Assembly: GCA_040635515.1 (NCBI GenBank)
Contig: JBEYHY010000006.1
Location: 62,001-126,000, forward strand
Direction: 5' to 3'
DNA from: Prauserella_A sp040635515
Lineage (GTDB): Bacteria; Actinomycetota; Actinomycetes; Mycobacteriales; Pseudonocardiaceae
DNA: 64,000 nt
The position numbers were made by a program, and so were the translations under genes. The notes under the pieces are model-generated. The model searched no databases. It was not told the DNA's origin and saw only the letters and a list, made by a program, of their open reading frames with translations. Below, one piece after another: positions 38,551-46,187 of the stretch (position 1 is its first letter; every line of letters begins with the position of its first letter).

Positions 38551-39459
38551 ATGCGTCGTCGACACGGGCTGGTCCTCATCGGTGTGCTCGTCACCGTGAC
38601 GGCCTGCGGAACCCAGGAAACCGAGCTGCCGAAGGGCCAGGAAGCCCCGGATTCCGCGGCGCCTGCCTCACCCGGCACCTCAGCGGTGCGCTACGTCGCG
38701 CTCGGCGATTCCTACACGTCCGCACCTGGCGCGGGCAAGGCGGTGGGCTCTCCGGCGGGCTGCGGGCGAACGGAGGTCAACTACCCGCGGCTGGTCGCGG
38801 AGTCGTTGCGGGCCACCGAGTTCACCGACACGAGTTGTGGTGGCGCGACGACGGCCGACCTCACCGCGCCACAGCGGACGCCGGAGGGGACCAACCCCGC
38901 GCAGATCGACGCGGTGACACCGGATACGACGCTGGTGACCATTGGCATCGCGGGCAACGACGTCGGCCTTGTCGCCGCGGCGGCCACGTGCACGACGAAG
39001 GATCCGGACGCGACCCCGTGCCGCGATCAACTCGGCGATGGCGGGACGACGCAATTCGACGCCGCCATCGCCGACGCGGCTGACAAGGTCGGTTCGGTAC
39101 TCGGCAAGATCGCCGAGAAGGCGCCGCAAGCGAGGGTGGTACTGGTCGGCTACCCGGCCGTGGTGCCGGATGACGGCAACGCCTGCTGGCCCGAACTTCC
39201 CTACAGCCCTTCCGACGTGGAGTTTCTCCGCCAGGGGCTCGACCAGCTCAACGGTCAGCTATCCGACAAGGCGCGCGAGCACGGCGCCGAGTTCGCGGAG
39301 ACGACCTCGTTCACCGAAGGGCACGGCATGTGCGCGCCCGTCGAGCAACGGTGGATCGAAGGTCCACGATCAAGCACGGAAACCGCGCCGCTGCACCCCA
39401 ACGCACGCGGCGAGAAGGCGATGGCCGAGGCCGTACTGCATGTGCTCGGCCGGAGCTAG
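38551..39459 (+). CDS. SGNH/GDSL-type lipoprotein esterase or lipase
   Basis: The 302-residue product has a lipoprotein signal with lipobox VTAC (C19), block I GDSY with catalytic S54, block III GND (N136) and block V DxxH-like PLHPNARG (H282), the SGNH set. Six further cysteines (71, 96, 147, 157, 212, 261) suggest three disulphides, as in Streptomyces SGNH lipases. It follows the DUF1648 gene by 16 bases. Substrate is probably an ester on the outer face. Confidence 0.85.
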   Translation: MRRRHGLVLIGVLVTVTACGTQETELPKGQEAPDSAAPASPGTSAVRYVALGDSYTSAPGAGKAVGSPAGCGRTEVNYPRLVAESLRATEFTDTSCGGATTADLTAPQRTPEGTNPAQIDAVTPDTTLVTIGIAGNDVGLVAAAATCTTKDPDATPCRDQLGDGGTTQFDAAIADAADKVGSVLGKIAEKAPQARVVLVGYPAVVPDDGNACWPELPYSPSDVEFLRQGLDQLNGQLSDKAREHGAEFAETTSFTEGHGMCAPVEQRWIEGPRSSTETAPLHPNARGEKAMAEAVLHVLGRS

Positions 39460-39860
39460 AGCCGCACCACGGCTTGCGCCTTGCCGAGGACGGTCTTTCC
39501 CTCGAACTTCGCCGTGATGTCCACCCTCGCCGTGCCGTCGTCGCGGACCTCGCCGATCTTGCCGGTGAACTCGACGAGCGCGCCGTCCTCGTTGTCGGGC
39601 ACCACGACGGGCCGGGTGAACCGGGCGCCGTACTCGACGATGCGGGCCGGGTCGCCGAGCCAATCGCCAACCATCCTGCTCCCCAATGCCATGGTGAGCA
39701 TGCCGTGCGCGATGACGCCGGGAAGGCCGACGTCCTTGGCGAAGCGCTCGTTCCAGTGGATCGGGTTGAAGTCCAAGGATGCCCCCGCGTAGCGCACGAG
39801 CTGTGCACGGGTCACGCGCACCGAGAGGGCTGGAAGCTGATCTCCCACTGTGGCCTGCAT
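39456..39860 (-). CDS. hadB: MaoC-type (R)-hydratase/dehydratase, HadB-like
   Basis: Catalytic subunit of a beta-hydroxyacyl-ACP dehydratase. The 134-residue hot-dog protein retains the hydratase pair D30 and H35 in SLDFNPIHWNERFA and VIAHGMLTMALGSR. It is one base after hadA. Its homologue in M. tuberculosis acts in mycolic-acid elongation. Its stop shares the four bases CTAG with the stop of the opposite lipoprotein gene. Confidence 0.88.
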   Translation of the reverse strand: MQATVGDQLPALSVRVTRAQLVRYAGASLDFNPIHWNERFAKDVGLPGVIAHGMLTMALGSRMVGDWLGDPARIVEYGARFTRPVVVPDNEDGALVEFTGKIGEVRDDGTARVDITAKFEGKTVLGKAQAVVRL

Positions 39861-39861
39861 G

Positions 39862-40308
39862 TCACTCTCCCCTGACGACGAGCTGAGCGTTGGTGGTGCA
39901 GACCTGTTCCCCTTCGACGGTGCTCACGTCGGCCCTGACGTTCAGGAAGTCGTTGCCCGCCCTGGAGAAGATGTCGTCGATATGGGTTGTCAGCAGCAAC
40001 CGGTCACCGGCGTGAATGGCGCGGTGGTGGGTGAATCGCTGATCGCCGTGCACCATGCGCGAGTAGTCGAGTCCCAGTTCGGGATCGGCGACGATCGCGT
40101 TGATCGAAGCGAGGTTGATGATCGTCAGGAACGTCGGCGGCGCGACGACGTCCGGGTAGCCGGCGGCCTTCGCCGCTTCGACGTCGCGATACAGGGGGCT
40201 TGAGTCGCCGATCGCGTCGGCGAACTCCGCGATCTTCTCCCTGCTGACCTCGTAGCTGCCTGCCGGCGGGTAGGACCTGCCGATGAATGAGGGATCGAGT
40301 GGCACCAC
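39862..40308 (-). CDS. hadA: MaoC-type protein, HadA-like (non-catalytic subunit)
   Basis: Partner of the HadB-like gene. The 148-residue hot-dog domain has SSPLYRD where a catalytic protein has D-x4-H: D35 is kept but the histidine position is Y40, as in mycobacterial HadA, which binds substrate only. The order secE side to rpmG side, and neighbours, match mycobacteria. Mycolic acids are not expected in most Pseudonocardiaceae, so the substrate may be an ordinary or modified fatty acyl-ACP. Confidence 0.88.
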   Translation of the reverse strand: MVPLDPSFIGRSYPPAGSYEVSREKIAEFADAIGDSSPLYRDVEAAKAAGYPDVVAPPTFLTIINLASINAIVADPELGLDYSRMVHGDQRFTHHRAIHAGDRLLLTTHIDDIFSRAGNDFLNVRADVSTVEGEQVCTTNAQLVVRGE

Positions 40309-40332
40309 AGCAGATTACCTGCCTGGGCAGGA

Positions 40333-40373
40333 GCCGGATGTGTCCCTCGGGTGCGCGGAGAGACACATCCGGC
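40333..40373 (-). terminator. Terminator of the serine protease gene
   Basis: 12-base arms GCCGGATGTGTC (40333-40344) and complement (40362-40373) with a 17-base loop, nine bases after the protease stop. No U tract. Confidence 0.65.
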
Positions 40374-40381
40374 CCTCGCGG

Positions 40382-41473
40382 TCAGTTCAGTGAGACACCG
40401 TAGGCGTCGAGTGCTTCGACGACCGGCTGGAAGTAGGAGCTGCCGCCGCCCATGCCCGACGTGATGCCAAGGCCGACGCTGCCCGCGAACAGACAGCCAC
40501 CGGAGTCACCGGAGTTCACGGCAGCGCTCGTCTGCACGAGTTCGTGCACCGCGCCCTCCGCGTAGTTGACGGTGACACCGACCGCCTGCACGACACCACA
40601 GGTGAGCTGGGTCGTGCTGCCGCTCTTGCAGATCTGCTGCCCGACGGTCGCGTCGGCGGCCGAGCTGATCGGCTGCGTCGAGCCGTCCCACAACGTCACC
40701 TCGCCAGGCGCGCTGCCGGTGTCGTTGCGGATGAGGCCGTAGTCGTCGCCGGGGAAGCTCGCGCCCTCGGACGGACCGACGTTCCACTCGGCGACCGCAG
40801 CGGTGCAGTGTCCCGCGTCGACGATGTAGTTCTGGCCGTCCCTGTTGGTGTTGAAGCCCGCCGAGCAGCGTGATCCGCCGCCCGTGATGGCTTCGCCGTT
40901 GTAGATGGCCTTGTGCATGCCACCGGCGACGTGATCGACCCGCACCGCGTCACCGAGTCGTTCCGCCGTCGCGGTGAGCGTCGCGGCGACCGCGTCGTCG
41001 GCTTCATCGGCGATCGTGAGGACGACCTGGTTGGCAACGGGATCGAGCCCGATGGACGTGTGGGTCGCACCTTCGACGGCCGCGAGTTGCGCGCGGGCCG
41101 TTTCGAGCTGGTCCGACGACCGCGAGACGAGGTTCGCGGTGGCGCCGGCGGCGGTCACCTTGTCGGCGGCCGCTTCGGTGACCACGTTGACGACGGGAAG
41201 GCCGCCGGCGTCGAGGTAGCTGCCTGCTTGCTGGTCCCCGAGTACATCGGTCAGCTCAGCGGCTTTTGCGGCGCTTGCCTCTTGACCGCCGAGGATCTTG
41301 CTCGCGGCGGCATCCGTGATGCCCCGCTCCGCCGTCAACGCTTCGACGGCGGCATCGGCGACGTCGGCGGAGTAGCCCTCGATACTCCGTGCCGACGCCG
41401 TACTCGGTGCGAGAAAGCCCAGCGCGAGCGCGCCGGCTGCCATGGTGATCGCGGTTCTGGACGTCCTGTTCAT
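40382..41473 (-). CDS. Secreted serine protease, streptogrisin/alpha-lytic type (S1E)
   Basis: The 363-residue preproprotein starts MNRTSRTAITMAAGALALGF, a Sec-type signal peptide ending near ASARS, followed by a propeptide of about 140 residues and a chymotrypsin-fold domain with catalytic histidine in DAGHCTA, aspartate in DDYGLIRND and serine in NSGDSGGCLF. Cysteines placed as in streptogrisin are present. A longer frame starts at 41503, but the ATG at 41473 fits the signal peptide. Likely extracellular. Confidence 0.88.
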   Translation of the reverse strand: MNRTSRTAITMAAGALALGFLAPSTASARSIEGYSADVADAAVEALTAERGITDAAASKILGGQEASAAKAAELTDVLGDQQAGSYLDAGGLPVVNVVTEAAADKVTAAGATANLVSRSSDQLETARAQLAAVEGATHTSIGLDPVANQVVLTIADEADDAVAATLTATAERLGDAVRVDHVAGGMHKAIYNGEAITGGGSRCSAGFNTNRDGQNYIVDAGHCTAAVAEWNVGPSEGASFPGDDYGLIRNDTGSAPGEVTLWDGSTQPISSAADATVGQQICKSGSTTQLTCGVVQAVGVTVNYAEGAVHELVQTSAAVNSGDSGGCLFAGSVGLGITSGMGGGSSYFQPVVEALDAYGVSLN

Positions 41474-41500
41474 ACCGGTTCTCACTTCCGCAGGGGATTT

Positions 41501-41514
41501 CACTCGATAGAGTG
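41501..41514 (-). promoter_or_regulatory. Palindrome upstream of the protease gene
   Basis: CACTC-GATA-GAGTG, a perfect 14-base palindrome 28 bases before the chosen ATG. It could be an operator, but a single short palindrome in GC-rich DNA is weak evidence. Confidence 0.25.
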
Positions 41515-41624
41515 ATCGCGCTGCTCAGACACCGGTAGCGCCGTTAGTTGGGTTCTCACCAACAGGCTTGGATTCGGGTTGCGGAGCTCGCCGACGGGGA
41601 CGTCGCGCACAACCCGCGCGCACA

Positions 41625-41658
41625 ACTAAGCCGCCCCCAGGCTTGGGAGCGGCTTAGT
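41625..41658 (-). terminator. Terminator of rpmG
   Basis: ACTAAGCCGC (41625-41634) and its complement (41649-41658), extended by CCCA/TGGG inside, make a 14-base-pair stem with one mismatch and a four-base loop. It starts 12 bases after the rpmG stop. Confidence 0.75.
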
Positions 41659-41670
41659 GGAAAGGAAGAT

Positions 41671-41835
41671 TCAGCGGGTCTCTTTGTGCACCCGGTGCGT
41701 CCCGCAGTTCGGGCAGAACTTCTTCATCTCAAGACGATCCGGGTCGTTGCGCCGGTTCTTCTTGGTGATGTAGTTGCGGTGCTTGCACTCCTCGCACGCC
41801 AGCGTGATCTTCGGTCGCACGTCGGTGGCAGCCAC
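41671..41835 (-). CDS. rpmG: 50S ribosomal protein L33
   Basis: The 54-residue product (MAATDVRPKITLACEECKHR...) has two zinc CxxC pairs, CEEC and CPNC, so this is the zinc-binding C+ form of L33. It is too short for many ORF filters. Start is GTG at 41835 with GAAGGAG upstream. It lies downstream of tRNA-Met, as in mycobacteria. Confidence 0.95.
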   Translation of the reverse strand: MAATDVRPKITLACEECKHRNYITKKNRRNDPDRLEMKKFCPNCGTHRVHKETR

Positions 41836-41888
41836 TTCGGCTCCTTCTTACTTCTCGGTCCCACCTATCCGGGGGGTCCGGGCGGGGT

Positions 41889-41907
41889 CTTGGGGGTTAC
41901 GCCCCCA
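41889..41907 (-). terminator. Hairpin between tRNA-Met and rpmG
   Basis: TTGGGGG/CCCCCAA with a five-base loop, between the tRNA pair and rpmG. It could terminate or process the tRNA transcript. No U tract. Confidence 0.45.
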
Positions 41908-41984
41908 ATGTAATGACGGAGCGAGATGGTTTGCGCTCTCCGAAAAACTTCACAGACTTCGCAGACACAACCCGCTCACTCGCG

Positions 41985-42057
41985 TAGCGGTGGCCGGACT
42001 TGAACCGGCGACACAGCGATTATGAGCCGCTTGCTCTACCGACTGAGCTACACCGCC
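41985..42057 (-). tRNA. metT: tRNA-Met (CAU, elongator type)
   Basis: 73-base cloverleaf with acceptor GGCGGTG/CACCGCT (first pair G-U), discriminator A, anticodon loop GCTCATAATC with CAT, and T arm GGTTCAAGTCC. It has a normal first pair for an elongator and not the C-A mismatch of an initiator. CCA is not encoded. Confidence 0.95.
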
Positions 42058-42111
42058 TCACACAAGTCAAGACCGCGACACACGAACCTCGAATCGCGGC
42101 CTGGACCTCCG

Positions 42112-42184
42112 AGCCCCTTTACGGAATCGAACCGTAGACCTTCTCCTTACCATGGAGACGCTCTGCCGACTGAGCTAAAGGGGC
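42112..42184 (-). tRNA. thrT: tRNA-Thr (GGU)
   Basis: 73-base cloverleaf with acceptor GCCCCTT/AAGGGGC, discriminator T, anticodon loop ATGGTAA (GGT) in stem CTCC/GGAG, and T arm CGGTTCGATTCCG. It precedes tRNA-Met in the transcript, as in mycobacteria. Confidence 0.95.
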
Positions 42185-42224
42185 GTGCTCAACGAGCCTC
42201 GAAAAGAGTACCTGAGCGGCCGAA

Positions 42225-42245
42225 CCGCCCGGAAACCGGGGGCGG
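42225..42245 (-). terminator. Weak hairpin downstream of the EAL gene
   Basis: CCGCCCGG, AAA, then CCGGGGGCGG can pair with one bulge, 15 bases after the EAL-protein stop. Possible terminator before tRNA-Thr. Low confidence. Confidence 0.35.
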
Positions 42246-42259
42246 CAAAGCACGAAGCC

Positions 42260-44899
42260 TCAGGTCAACAGGGTCAGCACCGTCTCGGCGTGATGGCCTC
42301 GCGAACGCGCGGTGCGGGCCAGCAGCCACGCCTCCAGCCGCTCCTCCGACAGCGGGCGCGAGATGAGATAACCCTGCGCCACGTCGCATCCCATGGCTTC
42401 GAGTTGATCGCGGGCCACGTCCTCCTCGACGCCCTCGGCGACCACCGTGAGGCCGAGCGAATGACCGAGTTCGACGATGGACCGCACGACGGCGAGATCG
42501 CCGAGATCGGTACCCATTCCGAGCACGAAACTCTTGTCGATCTTGACCTGGTCGACGGGGAGCTGCCTCAAGTAGGCGAGCGACGAGTACCCGGTGCCGA
42601 AGTCGTCGACGGCGAGCACGATGCCGAGACCGTGCAGCTCGCGCAAGATGGGCAACGCTCTCGCCGGATCCGCCATGACGCCGGACTCGGTGAGTTCGAA
42701 GGTCAGTAGTTCCGCTGGGACGCCGAACCTGGCGAGCGCGTCGGCGACCTTGGCGGGGAACTCCTCGTCCGCGAGATTGCGGACGGAGAGGTTGACGGCA
42801 ACCGAGATCCGCAGCCCTTCGTCGAGCCAGCGCCGCACGCGGTCGAGGGCCTTCTCCAGCACGAAGGACGTGAGCACGCCGACGAGCCCAGCCGCTTCGA
42901 CGGCGGGGACGAACTCGTCGGGGTCGACCCTGCCGAATTCGGGATGCTGCCAGCGAACCAGTGCCTCGACCCCGACGACCTGCTTGCCGGGCAGCGATAC
43001 CTTGGGCTGGTAGTGAACGCTGACCTGCCCGTCTTCGAGCGCCTGCCGGAATTGGGTGACCATCTGGAATCGGCGGAGGAAGATCTGTCCCATGCTCGGC
43101 ACGTAGCCGCGGACTTCCTCGCCTCCCCTGGTGGCGCGAACCGCGACGTCGGCCCTCTGCAGGAGGCTGTCGACGTCGACGGCCTGTCCGGCCTGGCCGT
43201 CCTCCGCCGTCGCGGCGGCGTAACCGACCATGGCGTTGGCCTCGACCGTCAGCCGGTCGACCGGGTAGGGGGCGGAGAGCAAATCGCGGAGCCGTTCGGC
43301 CTCGGCGTGCGCCTGCTCGGGAGTCCGGTCGACGATGAGCGCGGCGAACGACGCGCCTTCGAGCCTCGCCAGCGGCACGTCCTTGCCGAGCGCGTCCCTG
43401 ATGCGCCGTCCGGCCGCCATGACCATGCGATCCGCCCACGCGTAGCCGAGCGCGTCGCTGACGGTGGAGAACACGTCGAGGTCGACGCGCAGGACGACGC
43501 AGTGGGGGCGTTCGCGCAGCGGGTCGCGCGCGACCTGGCGGAAGCCGGGCCGGTTGAGCAGTCCGGTGAGCGGATCGTGGTAGGCATCGTGCCTGAGCGT
43601 CGCGAGCAGTCTGCGGTTGTCGAGCGCGGTCGCGAGGTGGCTCGCCATGGTGCCGAGTAGTTGCACGTCGTACTTGCCGAAGCCGCGCCAGCGGGAGAGC
43701 CGGTCGTGCGCCTCGACGACTCCGAGGAGCTGGTTGGCGCTGCGCAGCGGCACGACGAGCGCTTCCTGCGCTCCCCTGTCCTGAAGGGCTGCCCTGACCT
43801 CGGGGTTCGCCTCGGTGATGCGGAAGTGCCTCACGTGCGCCCCTGGGAGGCGCAACAGCGGGTCGTCCGGCCGGACGAGGCCCGCGGGGAGTTCCTCTCC
43901 CCCGACGACTGCGCGCATGGGTTCGTCCGGTTCGAGCCTGAGACGGAGCACGATCCTGCGGGCCGCGAGCTGGTCCTTGATCCGTTCGGCGATGGTGGCC
44001 CATTCGCCGAAGTCGATGTCCTCGCCGATCTCGTCGGCCCTGCTCGCCGGCCTCGCCGCGGCCTGCTGGCCGGAGCGGGCCACCATGAGGCTGACGTCGG
44101 AGAGCGCCTCCATGTCGCGCTGTTCGCGGAGGAGGTCGGAGTAGGCCCAGTAGAGGGCGGCGAGTCCGAGGCTGACGGCGAGCACGATCGGCCAGGCTTC
44201 CGGCGTCTTGGAGATCACCAGGTAGCCGGTGAGTCCGACGGAGGCGTTGACGAAGCCGACGACGAGGATGCGCCCGGCGAGTCGCAGTACGGTGCCGACA
44301 CGCATCCTGCGCCGGAGTACGCGAACGGCGGCCATGGCGAGCAGGGTGCTCGCGAGCGGTGCGGTGAGGGTGCCCGCGAGTGCGGCGACCCACGGCATGT
44401 GCTCGGTTCCGCCGATGGCGTTCTTGACGAGACCGGCAACGGCGAACGCGCTCGTGACCTCGATGAGGAAGGCGCCGGCGTTGTAGAGGACCCTGCCGGT
44501 GACCTTGCGGGCCAGCAGCGTGGTGACGCCCGCGACGACGTGCGCGGCGAGGACGACTTCGAACGGCGCGACGAAGAATCCGATGACGAGCGGGATCTCG
44601 GTGAACGAGATGGTCCACGAGATACCGCTGCGGACATCGACGTTGACACCGAGTTGTTCTGCTCCGAGGAAGGAAAGGGCGAGCAGCGGTCCGATCCACC
44701 AGAGGTGGACGGAGCCCTCGAAGGGCAACCACATGGAGACGACGGCCGCGGCGAGAAGTCCGACGGCGAGCACGATCGCGGTATAGATCCGGAATCGGCG
44801 TTCGTCGCCCGGCGCGGTGCCCTTTCCCCCGTTGGACGCGGTGGGTGATTCGGCTGCAGCCGTACCGGTACCGGCGGAACCGGCCTGTGCGTCCGGCAT
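42260..44899 (-). CDS. Membrane GGDEF-EAL protein; probable c-di-GMP phosphodiesterase
   Basis: The 879-residue product has an N-terminal integral membrane region of about seven to nine segments (about 35-260), a GAF-like domain (about 300-420), a GGDEF-type domain in which the signature is degenerate (LEGASF near residue 512 in place of GGDEF), and an EAL domain with VEALVRWQH near 644, NLSVRNL, ELTESG, DDFGTGYSSL, KIDKSF and EGVE. Predicted to hydrolyse c-di-GMP but not make it. Start ATG 44899 has a perfect AAGGAGGT site. Confidence 0.9.
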   Translation of the reverse strand: MPDAQAGSAGTGTAAAESPTASNGGKGTAPGDERRFRIYTAIVLAVGLLAAAVVSMWLPFEGSVHLWWIGPLLALSFLGAEQLGVNVDVRSGISWTISFTEIPLVIGFFVAPFEVVLAAHVVAGVTTLLARKVTGRVLYNAGAFLIEVTSAFAVAGLVKNAIGGTEHMPWVAALAGTLTAPLASTLLAMAAVRVLRRRMRVGTVLRLAGRILVVGFVNASVGLTGYLVISKTPEAWPIVLAVSLGLAALYWAYSDLLREQRDMEALSDVSLMVARSGQQAAARPASRADEIGEDIDFGEWATIAERIKDQLAARRIVLRLRLEPDEPMRAVVGGEELPAGLVRPDDPLLRLPGAHVRHFRITEANPEVRAALQDRGAQEALVVPLRSANQLLGVVEAHDRLSRWRGFGKYDVQLLGTMASHLATALDNRRLLATLRHDAYHDPLTGLLNRPGFRQVARDPLRERPHCVVLRVDLDVFSTVSDALGYAWADRMVMAAGRRIRDALGKDVPLARLEGASFAALIVDRTPEQAHAEAERLRDLLSAPYPVDRLTVEANAMVGYAAATAEDGQAGQAVDVDSLLQRADVAVRATRGGEEVRGYVPSMGQIFLRRFQMVTQFRQALEDGQVSVHYQPKVSLPGKQVVGVEALVRWQHPEFGRVDPDEFVPAVEAAGLVGVLTSFVLEKALDRVRRWLDEGLRISVAVNLSVRNLADEEFPAKVADALARFGVPAELLTFELTESGVMADPARALPILRELHGLGIVLAVDDFGTGYSSLAYLRQLPVDQVKIDKSFVLGMGTDLGDLAVVRSIVELGHSLGLTVVAEGVEEDVARDQLEAMGCDVAQGYLISRPLSEERLEAWLLARTARSRGHHAETVLTLLT

Positions 44900-45144
44900 G
44901 CAACCTCCTTCCGTCACGCACGCCCTCATACAAAAGATGCTTGTCCGCGAACGAGGGCATTACTGTACCCCGGAGGGCGTATCAAGGCCCCGTTTCGAAG
45001 CCCATCAGATCAGCCGAGGGTTAACGCCGCGCCAACGCGGTGATACCCGAGCGTCGCCGCGGGTGACTTCGCCACTGTTCCTGTCGCGCCCAGTAGTCGC
45101 ATCCTGAGTGAGTTACCTCATACCACGTCGGCTTGGATAACGCC

Positions 45145-46104
45145 ATGGACATAGTGGACATCACCCGCGAGCACGAGAAGCGCCTGTGCGCGGCGGACGC
45201 ACTGTTGCCAAGAGCGATCACCACTGGTGCGGCGCCTCCTGACCGCACCGTGACCACGCGGGACGGTGTCGGGTTCGCGACGCGGTCCGAAGTGAGCCCC
45301 GGCTCGGGAGCCGCGTTGTGGCGGGCGCTCGTCGAGGAACGGCTCGACGTCAGGGTTGCGGGCGATGATCCCGGCGCGGCGATGGACGCGTTGCTCACCG
45401 AGTGGGATTCCGTGCTCGGCAGCGGCGGCGCCGGTGAGCCGGAAAGCGAAGCCGAGCGGGTCGCCGTCGTGCCGATGGCGAGCAGGGATCCGGTGGGCGC
45501 GGCCACGTTGCTGCGTCATCGCTTCGCTCCGATGAGGGTGCTCGCGGTGCGGCCTGCCGATCGGCTCGGCAGTGGCCCTGCCGAGGTGCCCGGTGTCCGG
45601 ATCCGGCACGCGGAGCCGGAGGACCTCACGACGCTGGTGCGGCTGCATTCACAGCTGCGGCGGTTCGACGCCGGGTCCGGGCTTGTGCCGCTGCGGGATG
45701 GCGAACAGGAGCTGCTCGGCGCCGAGTTCGCCGAATCGCTGTCCGCGGCGGAAACACCCGAGTTGCAGGCGCAACCGCCCGCGTTGTGGATCGCCGAGTT
45801 GTACGGCAAGCCGCTCGGCTACGTCCACGTGCAGTTGCCGCCCGCCACGGCGTGGATCCAGGGCCAGGTGGCCGCCGAGCGAGTCGGCTATCTGGCTTCG
45901 CTGCACGTGGCGGAGGAGGCGAGGAGTGCGGGTGTGGGGTCGGCGCTTGCCGCGCACGCCCACCAGTTGTTCGACGAGGAGGGGGTCGAAGCGGTACTGC
46001 TGCATCACGCGCTGGCCAATCCGAGGTCGACGCCGTTCTGGTACGCGCAGGGCTACCGGCCGCTGTGGACGTACTGGTACCGGCGGCCCGCCGAGACCTG
46101 CTGA
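45145..46104 (+). CDS. GNAT-family N-acetyltransferase
   Basis: The 319-residue product has an N-terminal region without clear signature and a C-terminal GNAT domain (about 150-315) with VGYLASLHVAEEARSAGVGSAL, the acetyl-CoA-binding A motif, and NPRSTPFWYAQGYRPLW at the end. Acceptor substrate is unknown. The ATG at 45145 is preferred over a TTG at 45133. It lies divergent to the GGDEF-EAL gene. Confidence 0.8.
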   Translation: MDIVDITREHEKRLCAADALLPRAITTGAAPPDRTVTTRDGVGFATRSEVSPGSGAALWRALVEERLDVRVAGDDPGAAMDALLTEWDSVLGSGGAGEPESEAERVAVVPMASRDPVGAATLLRHRFAPMRVLAVRPADRLGSGPAEVPGVRIRHAEPEDLTTLVRLHSQLRRFDAGSGLVPLRDGEQELLGAEFAESLSAAETPELQAQPPALWIAELYGKPLGYVHVQLPPATAWIQGQVAAERVGYLASLHVAEEARSAGVGSALAAHAHQLFDEEGVEAVLLHHALANPRSTPFWYAQGYRPLWTYWYRRPAETC

Positions 46105-46150
46105 TCGCTGCGGGCGAACGCGGAAGGGAAACAAACCCGCGCTCCAGAAA

Positions 46151-46171
46151 GTTGAGTGAGGTGTACTCAAC
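46151..46171 (+). promoter_or_regulatory. HAIR element (HspR operator) before lon
   Basis: GTTGAGT, a seven-base spacer and ACTCAAC, matching the HspR-associated inverted repeat consensus CTTGAGT-N7-ACTCAAG at 12 of 14 fixed positions, with the symmetric changes C to G and G to C keeping the palindrome. It ends 16 bases before the lon ATG. In Streptomyces, lon is a known HspR target; repression here until heat or misfolded protein titrates HspR/DnaK is inferred. Confidence 0.82.
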
Positions 46172-46187
46172 GAGACGGGAGCTTCTG

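Noticed and set aside
42189..44960. A minus-strand open frame of 923 codons over the GGDEF-EAL gene
   Set aside because: It is on the same strand but in another frame, and is almost all R, A, G, P and H. The other frame has GAF, EAL motifs and a perfect ribosome-binding site.
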